Below are positions 1 to 7,291 of a DNA stretch of 64,000 bases, in pieces. The notes beneath the pieces are model-generated. The model was not told the DNA's origin. It ran no database searches and saw only the letters and a program-made list of their open reading frames with translations. Both the position numbers and the translations under genes were made by a program. Every line of letters starts with the position of its first letter. Position 1 is the stretch's first letter. The stretch comes from Aquabacterium sp. CECT 9606 (lineage in GTDB: Bacteria; Pseudomonadota; Gammaproteobacteria; Burkholderiales; Burkholderiaceae_C): contig NZ_CAKKNB010000003.1 in NCBI RefSeq assembly GCF_918741295.1, positions 248,001 through 312,000 of the forward strand, read 5' to 3'.

Positions 1-937
1 CGACCTGCTGCGCGGGCGCGTTGTGCCCGAAGTGCCGGTGCGTGCTGCCCAGCTTCCAGGCTTGCAAACGCGGCGTCGAAGTCAAAGCGGGCACGCCCAA
101 GCCCGCGGCCAGGATGGTGGTCGAGGACAGCAAGCTGATGCTGGACGAGATGGCTGGCGCGCTCAGGCTGAAACTGAAGGTCAAAGGCAAGGCCAGCAAG
201 CTCAGCTTTTTCAGGCTGGTGACACCGCCTTTCATTTTCACGACCGTGCTGCCGAAGGACTCCCAGGTCTTGTCCACCACCAGCACTTGCAGGTGGTCGT
301 AGGCATCGCCGCTGCCGCGCGCCACGCCGACCATCACGCGGTCACCCGCTTTCAGGCTCACGTTCGTGCCCGCGTCCAGCACCAGCGTGAAAGTGTGGGT
401 GCCATGGCGGATGGCGGGCACCTGGCGTGGCCGGTACAGGTGGAACTGCGAGAGGGCGGGGTGCGCGATCAGCTGGCGGCTGGTCTCGAAGACGGCTGGC
501 TTGTCCTCGCCTTCAAGTTGGGCCTTGACGCCCAGGCCCATGGGCAGCACCACAGGCTGCGTGCCTTTGACCGCGAAGGCAAAACGCGCTTTGCCGCCCA
601 TGCCCGGGGCCAGTCGGTAGCCCAGCAGGCGCACCAGGTCGGCCACGCTGTCGCGCCATTTGGCGCTGCGCAGGTAGGCCTCGTTGGCGTACAGATCCTG
701 GTAGAAGCTGAGGATGTCGCCAACCTCGGCGGCGGCTTCGATCAGGGCGATGCCGGGGTCGTCGGGCAGGCGGTGCGTCCACGCGGCCAACGCGGGGCTG
801 GCGTCCAACAAGGACAGCATGTGTTCGCGCAGGTCAGCATAGCTGCCGATGCGGTAGCCGATGGTGGACAGGCCTGGTCGGTTGAAGACCACCTTGGGGA
901 AGTCCGCCGCTTGGCGGCAGTCGTTGTCGCAGCTCAT
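1..937 (-). CDS. eCIS baseplate assembly protein, second J-like copy (partial, C-terminus off window)
   Basis: The frame opens at an ATG at 937 that overlaps the stop of the preceding gene (ATGA) and stays open to the window edge, giving about 312 residues. Near residues 55-90 it has a segment reading PDDPGIALIEAAAEVGD then ILSFYQDLYANEAYLRSA. That segment is characteristic of the 'putative baseplate assembly protein' family of phage-tail-like particles. The family forms wedge parts of the baseplate at the end of the contractile tube. The last 80 residues visible are rich in Ser, Leu and Thr (possibly beta structure). It is translationally coupled to the first J-like protein, so the two are probably made together as baseplate wedge subunits, comparable to Afp11 and Afp12. 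The family call is firm; which of the two wedge proteins it corresponds to is inferred. Confidence 0.8.
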   Translation of the reverse strand, partial: MSCDNDCRQAADFPKVVFNRPGLSTIGYRIGSYADLREHMLSLLDASPALAAWTHRLPDDPGIALIEAAAEVGDILSFYQDLYANEAYLRSAKWRDSVADLVRLLGYRLAPGMGGKARFAFAVKGTQPVVLPMGLGVKAQLEGEDKPAVFETSRQLIAHPALSQFHLYRPRQVPAIRHGTHTFTLVLDAGTNVSLKAGDRVMVGVARGSGDAYDHLQVLVVDKTWESFGSTVVKMKGGVTSLKKLSLLALPLTFSFSLSAPAISSSISLLSSTTILAAGLGVPALTSTPRLQAWKLGSTHRHFGHNAPAQQV

Positions 938-3513
938 CGGCGGCCTCCGGTGATCTCGAAGGTGATGCGGCCGGTTTCCAGGTGGTCCGGGTCATTGGCG
1001 ACGAGGATGATCTCGAAGGCGCCCACGTCCAGCTTCTCGGTGCGGGATTCGGGCAGCTCCGAGGGATCGATGTCGACCACGGTGATGCCGCCGCCGCTGC
1101 CAGGGTTCCAGCGCCGCATGCGCAGGCGCAGCACGCGGCCGATGCCGGTCACCTTCAGGGCTCGGCCGATCAACTGGCTGGCGTAGAGGGGCTGGCCAAA
1201 GGTCCAGGCGTCGGGGTTGAAGAAGCCGGAGCGGCCGTCGCCCGTCCAGCTGTCAGAGAACTCTTCTTCAAGCGCAGCGCGCAGGTCTTCAGGCCAGTAG
1301 GCCTGTTGGGCACACAGCGTCATCTTGATGTCCAGCGGCACGTAGCTGGCGGGTCGCACCTCCAGATCCTCGCCGATCAAGCGCACGGCTTCCAGGTGGT
1401 TGGCGATGGTCTGGCGCAAGGGTTCGGCCAGCACGGTGGTGCCCACGGGGTCGACGGCCACGCGCACGGTGCGCCAGCTGCCGGTCCAGGCGTACCTGGC
1501 TTTGGCGTGCGAGACGCCAGGCAACTCTTCCGCACGCTTGGCATAGTCCTGCAAGGTGACGGCACGCAGTTGGCGTTGGCGGTAGGCCTCGGGCACGCGG
1601 CGCACGATCTCGGCCACGGGCTCGGGGTCGCGCCCGTTGAGCACGTCAAATGGATTCCAGACAGCTTGCACTGCGCCGCTGGCATCGTCGAAGTTGACGA
1701 GGGTATCGGCTCCGACGTTGCCCTGGCTGCCTTGGCCCACGCGGTATCGGCAACGAACGAAGGCGTTGGACGGCAGGGCTGCGCCATTGGTGCCGTCGCC
1801 AAAGCGGATCGAGCTGCCACCCAGCTCATCGGTCTCGACGATGAAGTGCTCGTCGTCACCTTCACTTTCGATCAGGTCGGACTGCTCCTGCCAGGGCTGG
1901 GCAAAGCCCTGCACCGAGACCTGCGCGGTGGTGCGCGTGGGCAGGTCGCCGCCGGGCGTGGTCGCGCGGTAGGCCAGGGGCGAGGCCGGGAAGGGACACA
2001 GCATGCCGCGCAGGGGCGATTCGCTGCCTTGCTGGCGTGTGACGATCTCATAACGCGCTTCGTCGATGGCCACCAGGCTATGTTCATCCAGACTGCCCAA
2101 GGGCTGGCCGGGGGCGCGAAAGGTGGTGATGCGCGGGCGGCCTTGTGTGGCACGGACCAGGTTGGCGTGGAACAGGCTCACGTCATTGACCACCACGCCC
2201 GAGCATTCGCAGATGAAGCAGAAGTTCTGTTGCAGTGCGTCCTCAAGCAGCCAGCACACGCGCACCAGCCATTCGCCGGTGAAGGGATCTTGCAGGGTTT
2301 GGGCGCGGGGCGTGGGGCCGCCCAATGGCAAGAGGCGCAGCAACTGGCGCTGGGCGGTGCGGGCGCCATTGGGGGTGCCGGTGGCAGGGTTCAGGGCTTC
2401 CTGCACCAGCAGGTGATCCACGCCGACATCCACGTCTTCCGCGCCGGGTGCTGGCGCCTGGCTGGGGTGCGTTCCGAGGAAGAGATCGCGCAGTGATTCG
2501 GCTTGTGCCTGGGTGAGTGGAGACAGGCCGGTCAGGTCCGCTTCGGTGCTGCCTTTGGCCAAGGCGGTGACCGTGTCACCCCAGGTGTAAAGGCGCAACG
2601 TGCTGAGCTGTGCAAAGCAGCGCTGGCGCCACTTGCTGCCTTCGCGCGGCATGGCGAAGATCACCGCGCCCGCATCCTTCCAGTGCTCGCCCGTCCAGGC
2701 GCCGAACTCGTCGTTGGGCGTGGCAGGCAGGTCCACCGTGGCGCTGACATTCAATGCCAGCCAGGTGCTGGCCTGGTTGCCCTGGTGGATGTGGTAATCC
2801 ATCAAGCGGGCATGGCGCGCCAGCGAGACGCGCTTGCGGGCGGTGGCGATGGAGCGTTCGTTCAAGACCCGGTCGTGGTAGTCGGCCTGCTCATCCGCAT
2901 CGGCAGCGATCAGGTCGATCAGCACCTGGTCCAGATCGGCTTCGCTGGTGGGCGACCAGTTGGGCACGCGCCGCATCATGGCCGCGATCAGCACGTGGCG
3001 GAAGGAGTCGTAGTCGCGCGCCAGGTAGTCGATCTCAGGCTCGACGGGGGGCGGTTTGACGCGCTCCGACGGCATGCAGTTGAGGTTGAAGCAGCCCGGG
3101 CGGAACTTGAAGGGCAGGGCGTTGAGCAGCGGGTCCATCGCCAGCGGTAAGGCATTGCCTGGTGCGGACAAACCCATGGCGGTGGTCGACAGCAGGTAGG
3201 TCGAGTAGTCGCCCACCGGCGCGATCTTCAGCTTGAGGGTGTTGGCGGTGGCGCCCGCTTGCACCTGGACCACCTGAACGGGCCGCGCCGGGTTGCCCGC
3301 GCGGTGGCGTTCGGCGCCTTGCACGGTGAAGGCCTCTTTGGGCGGCAAGGGCGCCAGAGCATTGTCGTTCCAGAACTCGACTTCCAGCCAGGCGAACGTG
3401 GGCTTGGGCGCGGCTTCCAGCGTGACATAGGCCAGCTTGAAGGCGTTCAAGCCTTTGGCGTCAAGGTCGCGGGCGCGGTCGCTCAGGCGTTCTTCGTTGC
3501 GCAGCAGGCTCAT
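934..3513 (-). CDS. eCIS baseplate assembly protein, J-like (Afp11/gp6-type)
   Basis: An 859-residue protein of the putative baseplate assembly family. The N-terminal third contains the conserved stretch PEIDYLARDYDSFRHVLI (about residue 160) and a helix with DQVLIDLIAADADEQADYHDR, both typical of tail-like particles. The C-terminal third (about 600-720), beginning RVPEAYRQRQLRAVTLQDYA, resembles the baseplate-J domain. It should form the wedge ring around the spike. It starts one base after the gp25-like gene and overlaps the following J-like gene by four bases. No frameshift or internal stop is seen. The role is inferred from family and position. Confidence 0.85.
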   Translation of the reverse strand: MSLLRNEERLSDRARDLDAKGLNAFKLAYVTLEAAPKPTFAWLEVEFWNDNALAPLPPKEAFTVQGAERHRAGNPARPVQVVQVQAGATANTLKLKIAPVGDYSTYLLSTTAMGLSAPGNALPLAMDPLLNALPFKFRPGCFNLNCMPSERVKPPPVEPEIDYLARDYDSFRHVLIAAMMRRVPNWSPTSEADLDQVLIDLIAADADEQADYHDRVLNERSIATARKRVSLARHARLMDYHIHQGNQASTWLALNVSATVDLPATPNDEFGAWTGEHWKDAGAVIFAMPREGSKWRQRCFAQLSTLRLYTWGDTVTALAKGSTEADLTGLSPLTQAQAESLRDLFLGTHPSQAPAPGAEDVDVGVDHLLVQEALNPATGTPNGARTAQRQLLRLLPLGGPTPRAQTLQDPFTGEWLVRVCWLLEDALQQNFCFICECSGVVVNDVSLFHANLVRATQGRPRITTFRAPGQPLGSLDEHSLVAIDEARYEIVTRQQGSESPLRGMLCPFPASPLAYRATTPGGDLPTRTTAQVSVQGFAQPWQEQSDLIESEGDDEHFIVETDELGGSSIRFGDGTNGAALPSNAFVRCRYRVGQGSQGNVGADTLVNFDDASGAVQAVWNPFDVLNGRDPEPVAEIVRRVPEAYRQRQLRAVTLQDYAKRAEELPGVSHAKARYAWTGSWRTVRVAVDPVGTTVLAEPLRQTIANHLEAVRLIGEDLEVRPASYVPLDIKMTLCAQQAYWPEDLRAALEEEFSDSWTGDGRSGFFNPDAWTFGQPLYASQLIGRALKVTGIGRVLRLRMRRWNPGSGGGITVVDIDPSELPESRTEKLDVGAFEIILVANDPDHLETGRITFEITGGRR

Positions 3514-3514
3514 G

Positions 3515-3898
3515 TCAGTGCGCTCCCTGGCGTTGCAGGCGCACGCTGATCACTTCGCCGGTGGCGATGATGCGGTAGCGCAGGTCCACGTTGAGGGTCG
3601 AGTCTTCGGCGCTCACGTCCAGCAGTTCGACCGTGATGCGTTGGCCCAACCAGCGCGACAGGTTCTGGCTGACCAGGGCCTTGGTGATGCCGGCGGTGGC
3701 GTCGTCATTGCGCTGGAACACCAGGCGGCGCAGGCCGGCCCCGAAGCTGGGCAGGAAAGGCCGTTCGCCTTGCGCGGTGAGCAGCAACTGGATGATCTCG
3801 CCCCGGATGTGGTCGGGCAGGTCGGCCGGCGTGGCTGTGCGCCCATCGGTGCCGATGCGGAATGGGAAAGCCAGGTGGCGGCCGTTGTTCGTGCTCAT
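3515..3898 (-). CDS. eCIS baseplate wedge protein, gp25-like (Afp9-type)
   Basis: A 127-residue protein with the compact gp25/W fold signature. A Phe-Pro-Phe motif lies near the N-terminus (HLAFPFRIGTDGRT), followed by DHIRGEIIQLLLTAQGERP, FLPSFGAGLRRLVF and a C-terminal beta strand segment. gp25 proteins start sheath polymerisation by bridging the baseplate wedge and the first sheath ring. The length fits the family (about 120-140). The start overlaps the preceding gene's stop by four bases, and the J-like baseplate gene follows one base later, the usual gene order in eCIS and R-type tails. Confidence 0.9.
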   Translation of the reverse strand: MSTNNGRHLAFPFRIGTDGRTATPADLPDHIRGEIIQLLLTAQGERPFLPSFGAGLRRLVFQRNDDATAGITKALVSQNLSRWLGQRITVELLDVSAEDSTLNVDLRYRIIATGEVISVRLQRQGAH

Positions 3899-4194
3899 GG
3901 CAGCGGCGTCCGGTAGGTGTCGACCGTGAAGGCCATGGTGTGGTGGTGGTTCGTCAGGCCGCCATCGCCGCTGTTGTCGGTGGTGACCAGATCGCCCACG
4001 TGGTCACCCAGGAACTTCAGCACACCTTGGGCAATGGCCGCGAACAGGATTTTGCGGTCGTCGGCGCCCTGGCCGTCCATGGGCAGGAACTCGCCTTTGC
4101 GCGCCTGCCATTCGTTCTGCATGGCCTGGTCGATGTACGCGGCCAGGCTGGACGCGAAGTCATCGAAGGTGCCGGCTTTGAGGGGGGAGCTCAT
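3895..4194 (-). CDS. small eCIS-operon protein of unknown function (99 aa)
   Basis: A short protein between the gpV-like spike and gp25. The ATG at 4194 is preferred over an in-frame TTG at 4215 because it begins the compact sequence MSSPLKAGTFDDFASSLAAY. The body has an amphipathic helix (IDQAMQNEWQARKGEF), then ILFAAIAQGVLKFL, and ends in a polar beta-like tail with three consecutive His (TNHHHTMAFTVDTYR). No PAAR motif or transmembrane segment is seen. Its position suggests a small baseplate or spike-associated part, but no family is recognised. Its stop overlaps the gp25 start (ATGA), so it is probably translated. Confidence 0.7.
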   Translation of the reverse strand: MSSPLKAGTFDDFASSLAAYIDQAMQNEWQARKGEFLPMDGQGADDRKILFAAIAQGVLKFLGDHVGDLVTTDNSGDGGLTNHHHTMAFTVDTYRTPLP

Positions 4195-4211
4195 GGGATG
4201 GCCTCGGTCGA

Positions 4212-4928
4212 TCAACCAGTGGTGACGCGGGTCGACAGCAAGGCCGGCGTCGCGGGTGGGAAGGGGGTGACCGGCACGATGGGCGTGACAGGGATGCCGA
4301 TCACGGTTTCGCCCACGTGCATGTGCGCGTTGAAGATGCTGACGAGCTGGTTCAGGTACTGCAGCAGCGAATCGCCAAAGGCCACGGGGTGCGTGGCGCC
4401 CTCGGTCAGCTCGATCAGTGGTGCTTCGACGATCACCTTGGTGGCGGCCAGCAGCTTGATCTGCCCATCGTTGACGCTGATGGTCATCAGGTTGCTGCCG
4501 TTGCCGTCTGACAAGGTCAGCGTGTTGGCGTCGTCGTCGAGCGCAACCATCAGGCCTTTCTCACTGCGCAGGACCTTCAAGGGGGGCTTGGCGGCGGTGC
4601 CTTTCTCGTCGGCCGGGACATCGCTGGTGCCCCACCAGCCGCCAGTCCAGATGGGGCGGGATGGGTCACCCGCCTCGAACTCGATCCAAACGCCTGCGCC
4701 CACGGGCGGGATGGCGTGGAAGCCCACGCCCGGGCCGGCGTAGGGCGAACAAGGCGTGGCCCAGGGCGTGGACAATTCTCCAAAGACCTCGGGCACTTGG
4801 GCCTTGATGCGGCCGATGGCGGACGGGTCTTCGTTGTCGGTGACCAGGCCGCGGTACTTGCCGAAATGGCGCGTGCGCGATTGCGTCGCCAACTCGACCA
4901 CCAGTTTTTCGAGCGTGCCGCTTTCCAT
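4212..4928 (-). CDS. eCIS spike protein, gpV-like OB-fold part
   Basis: A 238-residue protein starting at the ATG at 4928, which overlaps the stop of the gpD-like gene. The reading frame stays open further upstream, but that part lies wholly inside the gpD-like gene and is not expected to be translated. Residues about 15-90 have the gpV/VgrG OB domain, reading FGKYRGLVTDNEDPSAIGRI, then WATPCSPYAGPG and GVWIEFEAGDPSRPIW. The second half has the repeating strands of a spike beta-helix (LTLSDGNGSN, IKLLAATKVIVEAPLIELTE). It ends with the LLQYLNQLVSIFNAHMHVGE segment common to phage gpV tails and a Pro-rich tail. Together with the gpD-like protein it would make the central puncturing spike that single-gene VgrG or Afp8 proteins form elsewhere. 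Confidence 0.87.
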   Translation of the reverse strand: MESGTLEKLVVELATQSRTRHFGKYRGLVTDNEDPSAIGRIKAQVPEVFGELSTPWATPCSPYAGPGVGFHAIPPVGAGVWIEFEAGDPSRPIWTGGWWGTSDVPADEKGTAAKPPLKVLRSEKGLMVALDDDANTLTLSDGNGSNLMTISVNDGQIKLLAATKVIVEAPLIELTEGATHPVAFGDSLLQYLNQLVSIFNAHMHVGETVIGIPVTPIVPVTPFPPATPALLSTRVTTG

Positions 4929-6043
4929 CAGAACACCCCCGAGGCCATGCCAGAGCCGCCACCCGCGCCACCGGCCGAGCGCGCATTGCGGTGCAGAGAA
5001 AACTTTTGCCGGTAGCCGTGGTCGGTCAGCACATGGGTGACGCGGCCGATGAGGTAATCGCCCGACAGGTAGCCGCCGATGCCGCGCACGCGGACCAGGT
5101 GGTAGGGCTGCATCACCCCTTCGTAGTTGTCGGCGTCCAGCTCGCCATTGGCGGCGTAGGCCCAGGACGAGAGATCGACCGTCGCCGAAGTGGCCGCGTC
5201 CAGGTCGGTCTGCTCTTCGCGCGTGCCGGTCAGCAGCATCACGGCGGGCTGGGTCATGTCGTGCGTGGAGGCATCGCCCAGGGGCGCGATGTCGGCGGCC
5301 TCGGTGCTGCTGGAGAGCACACTGCGGTCGGCCAGGCTGATGCTGCCCGCTTGGGCCTTGATGGGCCGCAGGGCGTCGAACTCGGCCGAGAAGCTGGCCA
5401 CATTGCACTTGTCGCCCACCAGCAGGATCTCGGGCAGGTCGGCCGCGTCGAACTGGGGGCGCTTGAACATGCCCACGCTCAGGCCCGGCGCCTCGCCAGG
5501 CTTCACATAGGTGAACATGCCGTAGCGTTTGGCCAGGTCGCGCAGCAACTGCATGCTGGTGCCGCGCTGCACGACCACGCGCTGAAGCGCCGCGCCCGCG
5601 TCCGGGGCGGCATCGACATCGGCGCTGAAGCCCACATCGGTGAACAGGCTGGTCACGATGTCCTGGGGCGCCATGTCTTCGAACAGCACGACTTTTTCGT
5701 CGCGGTTGAGCTGCACGCTGTCGTCTTGCACCACCAGGGTCATCACGCTCTGGTTGGGCGCCGATTTCATCTCGTAGCGGTTGCCCACGACCATGCCGTC
5801 GATCAGGGGCAGGAAGTCGGCATCGGCCACCTTGACCTCGATGCGCACGCGCACGAAGGGTTGGGCGATGTCGTCCTCGATGCCGGCCCACACACCCGCG
5901 TCGTCGGTGCCCACGGGCAGGTCCAGCTCGGCCTCGGCCGCGATGCCAATGCCTTGGTCGATGCGGATCTCGGTGAACAGCGCCAATTGCTCAGCTGACG
6001 CCGGAGCATTGTCGAAATAGACGCGGTATTCAGCCTTGGCCAT
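4928..6043 (-). CDS. eCIS spike base, phage late control D (gpD)-like
   Basis: A 371-residue protein related to gpD and the N-terminal half of VgrG, the gp27-like ring between tube and spike. It opens with a beta strand then FTEIRIDQGIGIAAEAELDL. The VGNRYEMKSAPNQSVMTLVV region is followed by LRDLAKRYGMFTYVKPGEAP, the standard gpD core (about residues 170-195). It ends with a Gly-rich tail (SAGGAGGGSGMASG). Its stop overlaps the start of the gpV-like gene, so the two halves of the spike are made as separate but coupled polypeptides. It starts 5 bases after the LysM-like gene. Confidence 0.87.
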   Translation of the reverse strand: MAKAEYRVYFDNAPASAEQLALFTEIRIDQGIGIAAEAELDLPVGTDDAGVWAGIEDDIAQPFVRVRIEVKVADADFLPLIDGMVVGNRYEMKSAPNQSVMTLVVQDDSVQLNRDEKVVLFEDMAPQDIVTSLFTDVGFSADVDAAPDAGAALQRVVVQRGTSMQLLRDLAKRYGMFTYVKPGEAPGLSVGMFKRPQFDAADLPEILLVGDKCNVASFSAEFDALRPIKAQAGSISLADRSVLSSSTEAADIAPLGDASTHDMTQPAVMLLTGTREEQTDLDAATSATVDLSSWAYAANGELDADNYEGVMQPYHLVRVRGIGGYLSGDYLIGRVTHVLTDHGYRQKFSLHRNARSAGGAGGGSGMASGVF

Positions 6044-6048
6044 GGTGC

Positions 6049-6321
6049 TCAGCTGTTGGGGATCTGGATGGTGCGGCCGGTGGGCGCCAGCAAGGAGGCG
6101 GCTTCCAGCTCGGTGTTGGCATCGGCCACGTGCCAGTAGCGCGTGGCATCGCCGTAGCGCTGCTCACTCATGGCGTCAAGCTGGTCGTGTGATCGCACGG
6201 TCGCCTCAACGCCGGGCGTCGGTGGCAGCGGGCGCAGCTTGACGGCGGCCACGGGGCCACCGGCCCGGTCTGGCGCGGTGACGGTGGGCAAGCCGAAGTA
6301 GCGGGAGTTCTTCAGGAACAT
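6049..6321 (-). CDS. LysM-like tail protein (gpX / Afp7 C-terminal type)
   Basis: A 90-residue protein. The ATG at 6321 is chosen because GGAG sits eight bases upstream and because relatives begin with a similar MFLKNSRYF segment. An earlier ATG at 6342 would overlap the previous stop. The C-terminal part reads SHDQLDAMSEQRYGDATRYW then HVADANTELEAASLL. This is the LysM/gpX-like pattern (D-x-L-x-x-x-x-x-x-Y-G followed by W-x-x-I/V-x-x-A-N) used to anchor the hub protein in the baseplate. In Afp and related particles LysM is fused to the CIS-tube domain; here the two are adjacent separate genes. Confidence 0.82.
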   Translation of the reverse strand: MFLKNSRYFGLPTVTAPDRAGGPVAAVKLRPLPPTPGVEATVRSHDQLDAMSEQRYGDATRYWHVADANTELEAASLLAPTGRTIQIPNS

Positions 6322-6341
6322 GAGGGCTTCTCCATCCTTCA

Positions 6342-7031
6342 TCAAAAGGGAATGATGTCCAGCGCAAACTCAACCGCCTTGGCTAGGTTCAGGGTCGCCT
6401 GGGTGTCCTTGATCATTTGCGTGTACTTGTAGGCGCCTGCGCCCACGGCGTCGTCGGTGGGGGCCTGGCTGGACACCTGCAGGCCGATCTTCACTTCGGC
6501 CTGGATGGGGTTGAGCAGCACGTCGTACTTCTGCTCGGTGATGGACATCGAGGTGATCGTCACCGGCAGCACACGCGAGGGCCCCCAGATGAACAGGATG
6601 CGCGGCAAAGGCACGCGGGGGATGGGCTGCGACGGCGGCGTGGTGCTGGGCCCGGAGATGGCTGATCCCACGGCGTCGATGGCCGCCCCGATCAGGCCGC
6701 CCGGCGTGGTAGGCGGGTAGACCATTTTTTCCAGCGCCGCGATTTGCGGGCCCACGCCGAACAGCCGGGGGATGGCCGAGACCGCGCCGCCAGCGCCCAG
6801 GTCATCCGCCGCTGAAAAACGCGCAGTGATTTCGAAGCGCTCCGAAGGTGGTGCGGCCGCCGCGTGGTTCTCGGTACGCGGCTGTGCGGCCGCGGTGCTG
6901 GGCGGCTGGGGAATGGTGATGGTGCGCGTCATCTGTTCGGGGTTGAACTGGAAGACGACGATGTTCGGGATCGGCCCGAGGATGTTGGCGCCGTATTCCA
7001 CCAGCACGCCGCGCAATGGGAAGAGTGCCAT
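6342..7031 (-). CDS. eCIS hub protein with CIS-tube N-terminal type domain (Afp7-like)
   Basis: A 229-residue protein beginning with a hydrophobic strand and the motif VVFQFNPEQMTRTI, the marker of the contractile injection system tube N-terminal family found in Afp7-type hub proteins. After a Pro/Ala linker (about 40-60) comes RFEITARFSAADDLGAGG, then VYPPTTPGGLIGAAIDAVGS. A C-terminal domain follows with PRILFIWGPSRVLPVTITSM and LNPIQAEVKIGLQV, all typical. The protein links the inner tube to the spike. The LysM domain usual at its end is encoded by the next gene. It is coupled upstream to the 86-residue gene by an ATGA overlap. Confidence 0.85.
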   Translation of the reverse strand: MALFPLRGVLVEYGANILGPIPNIVVFQFNPEQMTRTITIPQPPSTAAAQPRTENHAAAAPPSERFEITARFSAADDLGAGGAVSAIPRLFGVGPQIAALEKMVYPPTTPGGLIGAAIDAVGSAISGPSTTPPSQPIPRVPLPRILFIWGPSRVLPVTITSMSITEQKYDVLLNPIQAEVKIGLQVSSQAPTDDAVGAGAYKYTQMIKDTQATLNLAKAVEFALDIIPF

Positions 7032-7291
7032 CAGACCGTCTCCCCTTGCGTGGTGCCGATCCAGTCGACCAGGCGTGCGGCGATCAAGTCGGTCAGCGCG
7101 TGCGCATCCATGCCGACGTGGGCATCAATGGCCCCCAGGTCGGCTTGGGCGATGACACTGCTGGCACCACGCAGCTTCAGGTCGGACAGGCGATGGGTCA
7201 AGGCGGGGCCCAACAAGTCTTGCACCTGCCCGCCCATCTCCGTGGACACGCCTTGCAGCGTGACCGCCAGGTGATCAATGTCCAGCTTCAT
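7031..7291 (-). CDS. small eCIS-operon protein of unknown function (86 aa)
   Basis: A short protein lying between the ATPase and the hub gene and overlapping both by 4 and 1 bases. It opens MKLDIDHLAVTLQGVSTEMG and contains LGPALTHRLSDLKLRGASSV. A Leu-rich C-terminal helix follows (HALTDLIAARLVDWIG). No transmembrane segment or known motif is visible. The tight coupling on both sides argues that it is a real, translated component, probably a small assembly or hub-associated factor. No function can be assigned. Confidence 0.7.
   Translation of the reverse strand: MKLDIDHLAVTLQGVSTEMGGQVQDLLGPALTHRLSDLKLRGASSVIAQADLGAIDAHVGMDAHALTDLIAARLVDWIGTTQGETV

Noticed and set aside
982-2496. Long plus-strand open frame (504 codons) across the J-like baseplate gene
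   Set aside because: It is antisense to a clear baseplate protein, with low-complexity Gly/Ala/His-rich translation typical of the reverse frame of GC-rich genes.
4929-5891. N-terminal extension of the gpV-like spike protein
   Set aside because: The frame is open but lies entirely within the gpD-like gene; the ATG at 4928 coupled to the gpD-like stop and the family N-terminus fix the start.
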